Assembly: GCA_020634855.1 (NCBI GenBank)
Contig: JACKAU010000002.1
Coordinates: 124,001-188,000 of the forward strand
DNA: 64,000 bases
Direction: 5' to 3'
From: Anaerolineales bacterium
Lineage (GTDB): Bacteria; Chloroflexota; Anaerolineae; 4572-78; J111
Under the pieces are notes generated by a model that searched no databases, was not told where the DNA came from, and saw only the letters and a program-made list of their open reading frames with translations. The translations under genes and the position numbers were made by a program. The number at the start of each line of letters is the position of its first letter. Within the stretch, counting starts at the first letter, position 1. This document shows positions 45,035-53,884 of the stretch, piece after piece.

Positions 45035-45477
45035 TCCTGCAATGAATTAGACAAAGGGCTATATTTCTTGTTAAAGATGTTCAATGAAATATCCCTTCAA
45101 CCATGCCCTGGTCGGTTTAGAGGCAAAGTGGTTCCGGGGTAAAACGTATTATAGCCAACCGGAATATAGAACCGATTGGCTCGTCTCGAAACAAGTGGTC
45201 AAATAGGTGGGTATCAATTTGCGCAGGTCAGGTTGTTTATTGGAGTATAGCATAGCTATTATTATCGCACCCTGGTCATCTGACCGGGTTTTACGTTAAA
45301 AATAAAGAGCATCGCCTAAATGTTGGGCCTGGATTAGGTTCAATCCACCGTAGCAGGGTTACAGCGCACATCAAAAAACATAGTCAAAACAGCTTTTGAC
45401 GAAATTTGGCTATGTGTGTATTATAAGAAGCCAATTAGCCAGCCAAAGTCGCCTGTCTAAAATTTTTTTGGAGAGGT
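45035..45477. other. Divergent intergenic region, kinase to ATP-grasp gene
   Basis: The 443 bases between the leftward kinase and the rightward ATP-grasp operon contain the promoter at 45396-45424 near the right end. No repeat array, RNA gene or further coding region was seen. The middle part is moderately AT-rich. Confidence 0.5.
45396..45424 (+). promoter_or_regulatory. Promoter of the ATP-grasp/alpha-E/transglutaminase operon
   Basis: TTGACG (45396-45401), a 17-base spacer and TATTAT (45419-45424) resemble a sigma-70 promoter, with the start site expected near 45431. A GGAGAGG lies just before the ATG at 45478. Confidence 0.6.
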
Positions 45478-46965
45478 ATGCTTATGACGGCTATTTCCCC
45501 CCCGTCTAATCCGGTTACGTTTACTAAGCCCCCTTTTACCCAGTACCAGCTTGATCGTGCTTATGATGAACTGTTTGAAGATGATGGGTCGCCTCGGGGG
45601 CAGTACCAAGCGTTATACAATCGTTTGCTGGAATTACCGGCTGAAGAATTACATCGTCGCCAGCAAGCCGCTGATGTTTCGTTTTTGCATCAAGGGATTA
45701 CGTTCACGGTCTACGGTCGTGATGAGGGCACCGAGCGCATCTTTCCCTACGACCTTCTGCCCCGCATCTTGACAAATGCTGAGTGGAAGACCGTAGAGAA
45801 AGGTCTCACTCAGCGCATCACCGCCCTGAATAAATTCTTGCGTGATGTTTATCACGATGGTCATATTTTAGCCGATGGGGTTGTTCCCAGAGACCTGGTC
45901 TACAGTTGCAAGCATTATCGCCGGGAAATGCGTGGCATTCAAGTGCCGCGTGATATTTACGTCTCGGTAGTGGGCACCGATTTGGTCCGCCTGGATGATG
46001 GCAGCTTTGCCGTGTTGGAAGATAACCTGCGCGTGCCCAGTGGGGTCTCTTACATGCTGGCTAACCGGCAGGTGATGAAGCGCGTGTTCCCCCACCTGTT
46101 CGGTAACTATGGGGTCCGCTCTATTGACCATTATGGACAGGCCATATTATCGACGCTTCGTTCCCTGGCCCCGCAAAACCGATCAGCCGACCCCACCATT
46201 GTGCTGTTGACGCCCGGCGTTTACAACTCGGCTTATTTTGAACACACATTTCTGGCCCAATTGATGGGTATCGAACTGGTTGAAGGCCGCGACCTGCTGG
46301 TGCATAACAATATCGTTTACATGCGCACCACCGCCGGATTGCGGCAAGTCGATGTGATCTACCGGCGCATCGATGATGACTTTATCGATCCTCTGGCTTT
46401 CCGGCCCGACTCAATTTTAGGCGTACCCGGCCTGTTCAATGCCTACCGGGCCGGTAATGTCGCGCTAGGCAACGCCATCGGCACCGGTGTGGCCGACGAC
46501 AAAGCTATTTACGCCTATGTCCCGGCCATTATTCGTTACTACTTAAATGAAGACCCCATTTTGCCCAACGTGGAAACGTATCTTTTGGATGATAAGGTTC
46601 AACGCGACTATGTCGTCGATCGGCTGGATCAGTTGGTGGTGAAAGCGGTTGGTGAATCGGGTGGGTATGGGATGTTAATCGGCCCGCACAGCACCGCTGC
46701 CGAGCGAGAAAAGTTCAAGGAGCTTATCCAGGCTAATCCTCGCAACTATATTGCCCAACCGACCTTGAATTTGTCACGAGCGCCTTGTTTTATCAACGGG
46801 CAGGTCGAAGCCCGGCATGTCGATCTACGTCCCTACATTCTGTATGGTAAACGGGTAACCATTGTCCCCGGTGGGTTAACGCGCGTGGCCTTAAAACGAG
46901 GCTCGCTAGTGGTCAACTCTTCTCAGGGTGGAGGCAGTAAGGATACCTGGGTGTTGTATGAATAA
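45478..46965 (+). CDS. Circularly permuted ATP-grasp protein (type 2)
   Basis: A 495-residue predicted peptide or amide ligase of the circularly permuted ATP-grasp class (DUF404/DUF407 lineage). Typical stretches include [60 protein letters not shown] and, near the end, [18 protein letters not shown] and [13 protein letters not shown]. In genome surveys this family always pairs with alpha-E and transglutaminase genes, as here. The predicted activity is ATP-dependent addition of amino acids to an unknown acceptor. A start at 45478 fits GGAG spacing; 45484 is possible. Confidence 0.92.
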   Translation: MLMTAISPPSNPVTFTKPPFTQYQLDRAYDELFEDDGSPRGQYQALYNRLLELPAEELHRRQQAADVSFLHQGITFTVYGRDEGTERIFPYDLLPRILTNAEWKTVEKGLTQRITALNKFLRDVYHDGHILADGVVPRDLVYSCKHYRREMRGIQVPRDIYVSVVGTDLVRLDDGSFAVLEDNLRVPSGVSYMLANRQVMKRVFPHLFGNYGVRSIDHYGQAILSTLRSLAPQNRSADPTIVLLTPGVYNSAYFEHTFLAQLMGIELVEGRDLLVHNNIVYMRTTAGLRQVDVIYRRIDDDFIDPLAFRPDSILGVPGLFNAYRAGNVALGNAIGTGVADDKAIYAYVPAIIRYYLNEDPILPNVETYLLDDKVQRDYVVDRLDQLVVKAVGESGGYGMLIGPHSTAAEREKFKELIQANPRNYIAQPTLNLSRAPCFINGQVEARHVDLRPYILYGKRVTIVPGGLTRVALKRGSLVVNSSQGGGSKDTWVLYE

Positions 46966-46998
46966 GCCAACATTGTTACTAGCGAGAAAAGGCGAATT

Positions 46999-47964
46999 AT
47001 GCTATCACGAGTAGCCGACAGTTTATATTGGATGAGCCGCTATCTGGAGCGAGCCGAAAACGCGGCCCGTCTGATTGATGTTCACTTAAACCTCAGGCTC
47101 GACCAATCGCCCAAGGTGGCCGGCTCACGTTGGGTTCGGCTAACCGCCAGTTTGCAAATCCCGCTGCCTACCACCGGTGATCATAATGATGATTTCCAGA
47201 TGGTGGATTGGCTAACCTTTGATCTCTCAAATTCTAGTTCTATTGTCAGTTGTATTGGCGCAGCCCGTGAAAATGCTCGGCATGTCCGCGAACAAATCAG
47301 TTCTGAGATGTGGGAACACCTGAACCAACTTCACCTATCCGTCAAACAGGCCGACAGCGAGGTCATCTGGCTGTCTCAGCCCCACCAATTTTTACAATCG
47401 GTCAAAGACGGAGCCTATTTCTTCCAAGGCATCACCGATTCAACGATGAATCATGGCGAAGGCTGGCATTTTATTCAAATCGGGCGCTATATTGAGCGAG
47501 CCAGATTAATTGCCTGCTTGTTGGACACCCATTTTACCACCTTTCACCAAAAGCCGGACTATGTTATTGGGTCGGATGATTATCTGGAATGGGTGGGGTT
47601 ACTTCAAGGCTGCGCGGCGTTTGAGTCGTACCGTAAAGTTTACACGGCTGATGTAACGCCTAACCGGGTTGCCGAATTTTTGCTGCTCAACTCGGAACTA
47701 CCTCATTCAGTCTGCTTTGCCATCGACCGGCTGCAAGATGCGCTCAACGGCTACGCTGAAGCGACCGAAACCCGTAAAGTAGGGCGGGTCTACCGGATTT
47801 TGGGCCGCTTACGCGCCGCGCTCGATTATGATCAGATTGATGAAATTATGGCCGGCGGGTTGCATAACTATCTACTCGATCTGCAGGAGCAGTGCGCTCA
47901 AATTCACGAGGCGCTGTACAAAATGTGTATTGACTACCCGATTGAGACCGCTTTGACTGCCTGA
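46999..47964 (+). CDS. Alpha-E domain protein
   Basis: A 321-residue all-helical alpha-E protein. It begins MLSRVADSLYWMSRYLERAE, the signature of the family, and repeats such helices (GRYIERARLIACLLDTHFTT). It starts 33 bases after the ATP-grasp gene. Alpha-E proteins occur beside permuted ATP-grasp enzymes and are proposed partners in the same modification pathway; a catalytic role is unproven. Confidence 0.92.
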   Translation: MLSRVADSLYWMSRYLERAENAARLIDVHLNLRLDQSPKVAGSRWVRLTASLQIPLPTTGDHNDDFQMVDWLTFDLSNSSSIVSCIGAARENARHVREQISSEMWEHLNQLHLSVKQADSEVIWLSQPHQFLQSVKDGAYFFQGITDSTMNHGEGWHFIQIGRYIERARLIACLLDTHFTTFHQKPDYVIGSDDYLEWVGLLQGCAAFESYRKVYTADVTPNRVAEFLLLNSELPHSVCFAIDRLQDALNGYAEATETRKVGRVYRILGRLRAALDYDQIDEIMAGGLHNYLLDLQEQCAQIHEALYKMCIDYPIETALTA

Positions 47965-48112
47965 CCCAAGGGTTTGGAGGGAATAGGCACAATCGAGTCA
48001 GATCCAATGGGTTTCGGGGGTATCGTTCGGCGCAATTTATGGCCCGAACAGACCTATAAATACGCTAGTACAACTGTCAGGTCTTGACCTCTTATCGACA
48101 TAACACAAAAAA

Positions 48113-48180
48113 GGTAGGAAGTAGGTAGTATTGAGAAGGCAAATTTTTTACTACCTACTCCCTACTCCTTACTTCCTACC
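48113..48180. repeat. Heptamer-based palindrome with expanded right arm
   Basis: The left arm (48113-48130, GGTAGGAAGTAGGTAGTA) is matched by the right arm (48149-48180), except that the right arm carries 14 extra bases, exactly two heptamers (ACTCCCT, ACTCCTT). It sits between the alpha-E and transglutaminase genes of one operon. Confidence 0.7.
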
Positions 48181-48205
48181 ATAACTAAATCAAGGTTGGT
48201 GAACC

Positions 48206-49165
48206 GTGTATTATTCAATTCGTCACGTAACTCGTTTTCGGTATAGCGCCCCGGTCCGCGAGAGCGTTATGGAACTCCGTATGCGCCCGCGCAATGAGGG
48301 CTACCAACGGCCTCAAACCTATGAAGTGATCACGTCGTCTCGCGCCCAAATGATGAACTACCGCGATTATCTGGGCAATACCGTCGATCATTTCAATATC
48401 CCGGCTGAACATGCTAAGCTGTCGGTTACGATGTCCGCTCTGGTTGAAATGACGATGATGCCGACCCTGCCCGATACAATTGATCCTGGAGCATGGCAAA
48501 TCCTTGATCGCCTAATCGCTCAAGGTGATTATTGGGAGATGGTGCATCCCAGCCCATTCGCCAAACCTACCGACCTGTTAGTGCAACTAGCGAACGAGTT
48601 TGAACTTCAACGCCGCGATGATCCTTTAACGCTTCTAAAAGAGCTAAACAGCCAACTCCACCACGCCATTGCGTATGTTAAAGACAAAACCAAAGTCGAC
48701 TCGCCCATTGATGACGCCCTCAAAACACGAGAGGGCGTTTGCCAGGATTACGCTCATATTATGATCGCACTGGTCCGCCGACTGGGTATTCCCTGCCGGT
48801 ATGTAAGCGGCTATCTTTTCCACCGGGATGAAGACGAGTCGACGGAAGGATCATCTCACGCCTGGATCGAGGCCCTGCTGCCCGAACTGGGTTGGGTGGG
48901 GTTTGATCCCACCAACAACGTTTTAGCTCGCGAACGTCACATCCGAGTAGCCATCGGTCGCGATTATGCTGATGTTCCCCCTACACGAGGTGTCTACAAA
49001 GGCGACGTCGAGACCGAATTGGCCGTTGCCGTCAAAGTGCGTCAGGTCGATGATCCGGCTCCGGAAGAAGAACTGCTTGAACCTGTATTCCAAACCATGC
49101 TCGCTGATCCTGAAGAGCGGGAAGACGGGTTGGATCACCAGCAACAACAACAGCAACAGCAGTAA
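48206..49165 (+). CDS. Transglutaminase-like protease family protein
   Basis: A 319-residue transglutaminase-fold protein with an N-terminal beta domain (YYSIRHVTRFRYSAPVRESV) and the papain-like core. The triad is C179 in TREGVCQDYAHIM, H218 in GSSHAWIEALL and D234 in GWVGFDPTNN. The C-terminus is a run of eight glutamines. With the permuted ATP-grasp and alpha-E proteins it completes a widespread three-gene module; its predicted role is to cleave or transfer the peptide made by the ligase. The 240-base gap before it holds a heptamer hairpin. Confidence 0.92.
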   Translation: MYYSIRHVTRFRYSAPVRESVMELRMRPRNEGYQRPQTYEVITSSRAQMMNYRDYLGNTVDHFNIPAEHAKLSVTMSALVEMTMMPTLPDTIDPGAWQILDRLIAQGDYWEMVHPSPFAKPTDLLVQLANEFELQRRDDPLTLLKELNSQLHHAIAYVKDKTKVDSPIDDALKTREGVCQDYAHIMIALVRRLGIPCRYVSGYLFHRDEDESTEGSSHAWIEALLPELGWVGFDPTNNVLARERHIRVAIGRDYADVPPTRGVYKGDVETELAVAVKVRQVDDPAPEEELLEPVFQTMLADPEEREDGLDHQQQQQQQQ

Positions 49166-49180
49166 TAGTCAAGAACAACT

Positions 49181-49483
49181 ATGGCTCATTATTTAGTTAA
49201 AGCCACTATTGACCCCCAAAAATTAACAGAACTAAAAGAGCGGCTTGATAATGGTGAGATCAAAGCGATGCGTCCTTTTGGCGCCGCGCTTGATTATTCC
49301 CTGCGGCACGCTCGTATCGAAACCGGCAGCCAGATCGTCTGGGAGGAAGAAGATTACTGCCGCCCGCCCTTAGCTATGGAGCGAGCGGCTGTGCTGGACA
49401 CCTACTTTTCCAATTTAAGTACTGAACCGGTTGAGGCCGGTGCGGGCTGGCAGAAAATCGATCATCTTGAATCCTTGTGGTAA
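49181..49483 (+). CDS. Conserved hypothetical protein linked to the ATP-grasp cluster
   Basis: A 100-residue soluble protein starting 15 bases after the transglutaminase stop. It contains MRPFGAALDYSLRHARIE, then IVWEEEDYCRPPLAMERAAV, conserved-looking stretches with a possible catalytic or metal-binding EEEDYC. No known fold is assigned by eye. Tight spacing makes it the fourth gene of the operon, so it may belong to the same pathway. Confidence 0.7.
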   Translation: MAHYLVKATIDPQKLTELKERLDNGEIKAMRPFGAALDYSLRHARIETGSQIVWEEEDYCRPPLAMERAAVLDTYFSNLSTEPVEAGAGWQKIDHLESLW

Positions 49484-49493
49484 TGAAGCCTCC

Positions 49494-50168
49494 CTAATCA
49501 GCCAGCGGCAGCAACCCCAAGTTGTGAGCGTCAGTGGTGAGCCAATCACCAATCAGTTGAGCTAAAGCCGCATAAAAGCCAACTCTGTCAGCCTTTGCTA
49601 CCCGAATACGCCATGCCGGCACCCAATACAGCAAATGCTGATACAAAAACTCCTGCTGAAAAGCCTCAAACATACCAACTCGCTCCGGTCGATTGAGATA
49701 TTTGGCATTTAAGGTTTCTGTACCCAGATGATGCATAAACTCCAACTGCACCGTCAAATGGTCAGGGAGTTCAAAACTCTCCGAATAAAAAGACACCTCG
49801 GCCTGGCGATAAGCCTCTAATATCGAGCGAGCCGGATATTTTACGATATCTCCGTCATGCGTATAAGCTGAGGCATAAGGCGGAGCCAGCAACTCAGGCG
49901 CGTCGTTGATAAAGAGATGCTCATATTCCATCTGCAGCGTTATGAGCAGGTCAGTTTCATCTTGCGGGAGAAGACTTAAGGCTGTCGCAATTGATTGCGT
50001 GGATACGCTTGAGTGGGCAAAAACTTGCTCTACTGTTTCCTGCCAGGTCAGTATCATGGCTACGCGCTCCGCGGTTGGATACGCCAACCCCCAAGCCAAT
50101 AGCCGGTAAATAGAAACTCTTTTGATCTCTCGTTCTGATGCAATTTGTGAGAATATGTTCGTATTCAT
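49494..50168 (-). CDS. TorD-family molecular chaperone
   Basis: A 224-residue helical protein of the TorD/DmsD/NarJ class, which fold and insert cofactor into molybdenum enzymes before export. Motifs include LQMEYEHLFINDAPELLAPP, then YASAYTHDGDIVKYPA, and PDHLTVQLEFMHHLG. GAGGTGG precedes the start. No molybdoenzyme lies in the window, so its client is elsewhere. A perfect TGTGA-N6-TCACA palindrome lies about 310 bases upstream. Confidence 0.85.
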   Translation of the reverse strand: MNTNIFSQIASEREIKRVSIYRLLAWGLAYPTAERVAMILTWQETVEQVFAHSSVSTQSIATALSLLPQDETDLLITLQMEYEHLFINDAPELLAPPYASAYTHDGDIVKYPARSILEAYRQAEVSFYSESFELPDHLTVQLEFMHHLGTETLNAKYLNRPERVGMFEAFQQEFLYQHLLYWVPAWRIRVAKADRVGFYAALAQLIGDWLTTDAHNLGLLPLAD

Positions 50169-50757
50169 GATCCACCTCGTAGTCTTGTGAGTAAAGTTTG
50201 ACCTATGTCACTATTTGAGGACTGACCACCAACTCTTGAAATATAAGAGCTACGGTTCACTGCCTTTTTGAGCGACCATAGAAAAGCTGAGAGTAAAATG
50301 GCTACCCGGGAACTCTTAACCTCACTGCGTTTCGCTCAAATTTACTTCAAAAGTGGTTTCATCCCAGCAGTAGAGGGTGGATCAACTATTCTCATCTATT
50401 CAGATGTCCGGTCCTAAACGCCCATCAAATCAATTTCTACCTGATCTAACCGGACCTACGCTTAAATTACTTATATTGTGAATTATATCACACCATTTAA
50501 ATGCTTGTCAAGAAGTATCTTGATTGATTTCAGCGTTTTATTTGGTTAATTGTCCATTTTCTTTAAATTATCGCCAATTAACTATTTTATGGTGCCAATT
50601 CACGATATTTTAACAAAAAGGTATGTCAAAATCCCTCATTTTTATTTTTCTGACGTACCTTCTATAATGATACCCGTATTTTAATACGGCAATCCCTAAC
50701 ACTTTAAATCAAATTACTTGTTAAAAAGCCTAATACGGCTTTAGACAACGCCGAACC
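50169..50757. other. Divergent AT-rich regulatory region, TorD-like gene to bpt
   Basis: The 589-base gap holds the TGTGA-N6-TCACA site (50477-50492), a TATAAT at 50663-50668 without a good -35 box, and a CCGTATT-TT-AATACGG palindrome (50674-50689) with a further AATACGG at 50732-50738. These could form the bpt promoter and operator. No gene was seen inside. Confidence 0.5.
50477..50492. promoter_or_regulatory. CRP/FNR-family operator-like palindrome
   Basis: TGTGAATTATATCACA is a perfect TGTGA-N6-TCACA site, the consensus of CRP-type regulators. FNR sites are TTGAT-N4-ATCAA, so CRP-like binding is more likely. It is placed for either the TorD-like gene or bpt. Confidence 0.6.
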
Positions 50758-51447
50758 ATGCAGATACTGCAAGAACTACAACTCGATGAACTTAATCTTT
50801 GTCCTTATCTGCCTGATCGGCAGAAGCAGTTTCAATATTTCTTTGCCCAAAATTTGAACGAGACTGAGATTGGATTCATCTTATCAAAAGGGTGGCGCAA
50901 ATTCGGAGCTTACTACTTTCGGCCGGCCTGCCCCGCATGCCGAGACTGTACGCCCCTCCGGGTCCTGACGTACGAATTTCAACCGACCAAAAGCCAACGC
51001 AAAAATTTAAGAAAAAATGAGGCCATTCAAGTTAAATTTGGCCCCTTAACCTATAGCAAACGGGCCTATGACATATACGTTGAACATTCCCGAAGCCGCT
51101 TTGATCAAGAAAGTAGTCTTGACAGCTTTTTATTCAACTTTTACACCCCCTCTTGCCCGGCCTTGCAGTCGGAATACTATCTTGACGACCGGTTAATTGC
51201 TCTCGGCTTTCTCGATCACGGCCTCGACTGCCTGAGCAGCGTGTACTTTGTGTATGATACCGATTACGCACATCTGGGCTTGGGGACGTTCAGCATTTTA
51301 AAAGAAATTGAGTACGCCAAATCAATGGGCCTGCCCTACTACTACTTGGGCTACTATATTCGGGATTGCCGGCGGATGAATTACAAAGACCGATTTGAGC
51401 CGAGAGAGCATTTCGACTGGTCCAGCGGAATCTGGCGTAGAGTCTAA
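50758..51447 (+). CDS. bpt: Aspartate/glutamate leucyltransferase
   Basis: A 229-residue Bpt/Ate-type aminoacyl-tRNA-protein transferase that puts leucine on N-terminal Asp or Glu and so marks proteins for the N-degron pathway. It starts LNLCPYLPDRQKQFQYFFA and has GWRKFGAYYFRPACPACRDC. The acyltransferase part contains YYLDDRLIALGFLD, SVYFVYDTDYAHLGLGTFSI and YYYLGYYI. Length and cysteine spacing fit Bpt. A start at 50758 is the first ATG, without a strong ribosome-binding site. Neither clpS nor aat is in the window. Confidence 0.92.
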   Translation: MQILQELQLDELNLCPYLPDRQKQFQYFFAQNLNETEIGFILSKGWRKFGAYYFRPACPACRDCTPLRVLTYEFQPTKSQRKNLRKNEAIQVKFGPLTYSKRAYDIYVEHSRSRFDQESSLDSFLFNFYTPSCPALQSEYYLDDRLIALGFLDHGLDCLSSVYFVYDTDYAHLGLGTFSILKEIEYAKSMGLPYYYLGYYIRDCRRMNYKDRFEPREHFDWSSGIWRRV

Positions 51448-51548
51448 GTTAAATATTTGACAAGGACGCACCACCTCCGTACTATTAGCCCGATGTTTTC
51501 ATAATGACCTGCGACCTGCGTAGGCATTCAACCAGTGGGAGAAAATCG

Positions 51549-52448
51549 ATGCCGTCAGGCGATCAAGCAGGGCGAAACATTGGCCCTTATTACATTGAAG
51601 GTGTTGTGGGAAAAGGAAGCGTTGGAATTGTTTATCGAACGCTGAATAAGCAAGGCGAAACCTTGGCCCTCAAAGTTTTCGTACCGCCTCCGGGGGTCGA
51701 TCAGGATCTACTGCTAACCCGCTTTGAGCGAGAAGCCAACACCATGATGCGCCTGCAACATCCCAATATTCTGCCGGTAATGGATACCGGGCACATTGAC
51801 GGCTGCGCCTACATGGCCATGCCGCTCATCAAGGGTCAAGCTTTGGATGAGGTTTTGAAGAAGAAAGGCCGATTTAATGAGGTTGAGGCCACCGAAATTG
51901 GCTGGCAAATTGCCGATGCGCTCCATTATGCTTATGAGAACGGCGTCATTCATCGAGATGTCAAGCCTTCTAACATTCTCATGACCCAAGATGGGCACGC
52001 CCTTTTAGCTGATTTCGGCGTGGCGTATGCTATGGACGACCCTGCCTTGACGCAGGCCGGACATATTGTAGGGACACCCGCCTACATGTCACCCGAACAG
52101 GCTATCCAAGATAAGAAAATGGACCGCCAATCTGATTTGTATAGTTTGGGGGTTATTTTGTATCGGATGGTTACCGGACGGCTGCCCTTTAGCGGCACTA
52201 CCCCTGAAATCCTCCACGCCCATGTTTATGAAAAACCGGCGCCCCCCTCTTCTATTGCCAATGTATCGCCGGAAATGGAAGCCATCATTTTACGCGCCAT
52301 GGCAAAAAAGCCGGCCAACCGCTTCCCCGATGGTCGGACGATGGCTAAAGAACTTCTGGATTTAAACCAGCAAATCCGCGAGCAAACCGATGGTCAAAAC
52401 GGGCTGCGGGCCAAATTCAATCGCTGGTTAACACGGCTGCGATCTTAA
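51549..52448 (+). CDS. Serine/threonine protein kinase
   Basis: A 299-residue Hanks-type kinase with no membrane segment or sensor domain. The glycine loop is VVGKGSVGIVYRT, the ATP lysine lies in TLALKVFV, and the catalytic loop is VIHRDVKPSNILM. The chain then shows ADFGVAY, GTPAYMSPEQA and SLGVILYRMVTGRLPFSG. GGGAGAAAA before ATG 51549 decides this start over one 45 bases upstream. It follows bpt by 100 bases and converges on the TPR gene. Confidence 0.93.
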   Translation: MPSGDQAGRNIGPYYIEGVVGKGSVGIVYRTLNKQGETLALKVFVPPPGVDQDLLLTRFEREANTMMRLQHPNILPVMDTGHIDGCAYMAMPLIKGQALDEVLKKKGRFNEVEATEIGWQIADALHYAYENGVIHRDVKPSNILMTQDGHALLADFGVAYAMDDPALTQAGHIVGTPAYMSPEQAIQDKKMDRQSDLYSLGVILYRMVTGRLPFSGTTPEILHAHVYEKPAPPSSIANVSPEMEAIILRAMAKKPANRFPDGRTMAKELLDLNQQIREQTDGQNGLRAKFNRWLTRLRS

Positions 52449-52489
52449 GTAATTGGTAATTGGAGATCGAACAACCAATTACCAATTAC
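52449..52489. terminator. Heptamer hairpin between kinase and TPR genes
   Basis: GTAATTGGTAATTGG (52449-52463) pairs perfectly with CCAATTACCAATTAC (52475-52489). The arms are two copies of GGTAATT. It begins at the kinase stop and likely terminates both convergent transcripts. GGTAATT-type heptamers are known from cyanobacterial short tandem repeats. Confidence 0.7.
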
Positions 52490-52538
52490 CTATCTCAAGC
52501 GTGAAAGTTATTTAATTCACACTCCTTAATTCTCGATC

Positions 52539-53135
52539 TTAAGTCGGCTCGTTACCATCCAGGTTAGAGAGCTGCTCGATGTAGTTTCGGGCATCTTTAT
52601 CATTGGGATTAGCCTCTAAGGCGCGATTAAACCAATGAATTGCCTCGTCATTTTCTTTACGATCTCGGAAAATAAGGCCAAGATTATAGGCAACGTTAGG
52701 GGCTTTCGGATCAAGCGCAACGGCAATCTTAAAAGCGCCAATGGCCCGCTGCTGTTTCTCATCGGTGGCCAAAATGGGATTGCCCAAATAGGCTGCGCCC
52801 AGATTAGTCCAAACCATCGGGTTGCTTGGTTGTCGCTCGCTGAGGGGTTCTAAAATCTCAACGGCCTGTTTGAATTTCTTTGATAAGATATAGGCTCCCC
52901 CTAAATTCAACAGGAGATCCGGGTGTTCAGGTTCAAGTTTTCGAGCTTGCTCCAAGAGTTGGGTTGCCGTCGAGATTTGACCCTGCTCCAACGCTTTCGT
53001 CCCCAATTCCATTAGTTCAAAGAAGTCAGTAGTTGTTTCCACAATTTTTGGACGACGTCGTTTTTTTTCTGACTCATTTTTGAGGGGTGGGGCGCCGTTT
53101 GAACTATTTCCATTAGTACTATCATGTTCGCTCAC
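52539..53135 (-). CDS. TPR-repeat protein
   Basis: A 198-residue cytoplasmic protein with about four tetratricopeptide repeats (residues 45-190), for example ALEQGQISTATQLLEQARKL, PDLLLNLGGAYILSKKFKQA, VWTNLGAAYLGN and VAYNLGLIFRDRKENDEAIH. A basic, low-complexity N-terminus (KKRRRPKIVETTT) precedes them. TPRs mediate protein contacts; the partner is unknown. Confidence 0.88.
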   Translation of the reverse strand: MSEHDSTNGNSSNGAPPLKNESEKKRRRPKIVETTTDFFELMELGTKALEQGQISTATQLLEQARKLEPEHPDLLLNLGGAYILSKKFKQAVEILEPLSERQPSNPMVWTNLGAAYLGNPILATDEKQQRAIGAFKIAVALDPKAPNVAYNLGLIFRDRKENDEAIHWFNRALEANPNDKDARNYIEQLSNLDGNEPT

Positions 53136-53204
53136 TAAATCTACTCCAATTTGTATGTGATCACTGTGAAAAAGATGGTCAGGAAGAAATCGACCGTTTT
53201 GCGA

Positions 53205-53867
53205 TTAAAGTTTGGTCAGAGAATTTAATTGCGCGCGCTCATCTTTCATACTATCTGCCGAGCGTTGAAACTCCAGCTCCGGGTTGGGGGGTTCTTTACG
53301 TAAGATTCTGGTTACTGTGGAAATTAAAGTCGACCGATCATCGTCAAAATCACCGTGTCCGAGACAGCGTGAGGCGCCAACCTCACCCTCAGGTATATTA
53401 TTGGGCGACTGGTACCAATTAACCTTACTGTGTTTAAAGAGATCCGTTAGCGCCGCATCATTCGCCACATACTTAGCCATGCCCAAAATAGGTTCTCCGA
53501 TATCACGGATTAAAGGAATACGCATTACCTCTTCAAACGCATAAGATACCAAGTATAAAATAGATTTGTGGTAAATGTTGGCGCAATGATCATCTTGTTC
53601 GGCCTTATCGGTGAGGGTGTAGAGGTCAAATTGCTTAAGCCCGTCGTTTTTAATAATTGGAAGATAGGTTTCCTTAAACAATTCTATGGTAACGGCCGGC
53701 GCCCAGAAATGACACGAACTAATGACACGACCATAGCCCGGTTTGCCTTTCATGGGTCCGGTTGCTACCTTGCCGGATGTGGCCAAAAGTTGGGCCAGCG
53801 GCGCTAAGAAAATACTACCGGCGCTATGGGCCGCCAGATGAATTTCAATATCTGAATTAGAAACCAA
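53205..53867 (-). CDS. Alpha/beta-hydrolase-like C-terminal half (frameshifted from the papain-like gene)
   Basis: This 220-codon frame continues the protein encoded just upstream (53885-55198). It starts at the nucleophile elbow (IEIHLAAHSAGSIFLAPLAQ) and holds the rest of an alpha/beta-hydrolase domain, with a likely catalytic histidine in SRCLGHGDFDDDRSTL. Coding sense extends upstream as CLLKYLDELLVSNSD, overlapping the end of the first frame, so a single base is gained or lost near 53885-53900. The TTG start is an artefact. Confidence 0.75.
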   Translation of the reverse strand: MVSNSDIEIHLAAHSAGSIFLAPLAQLLATSGKVATGPMKGKPGYGRVISSCHFWAPAVTIELFKETYLPIIKNDGLKQFDLYTLTDKAEQDDHCANIYHKSILYLVSYAFEEVMRIPLIRDIGEPILGMAKYVANDAALTDLFKHSKVNWYQSPNNIPEGEVGASRCLGHGDFDDDRSTLISTVTRILRKEPPNPELEFQRSADSMKDERAQLNSLTKL

Positions 53868-53884
53868 CAGCTCATCCAGATACT

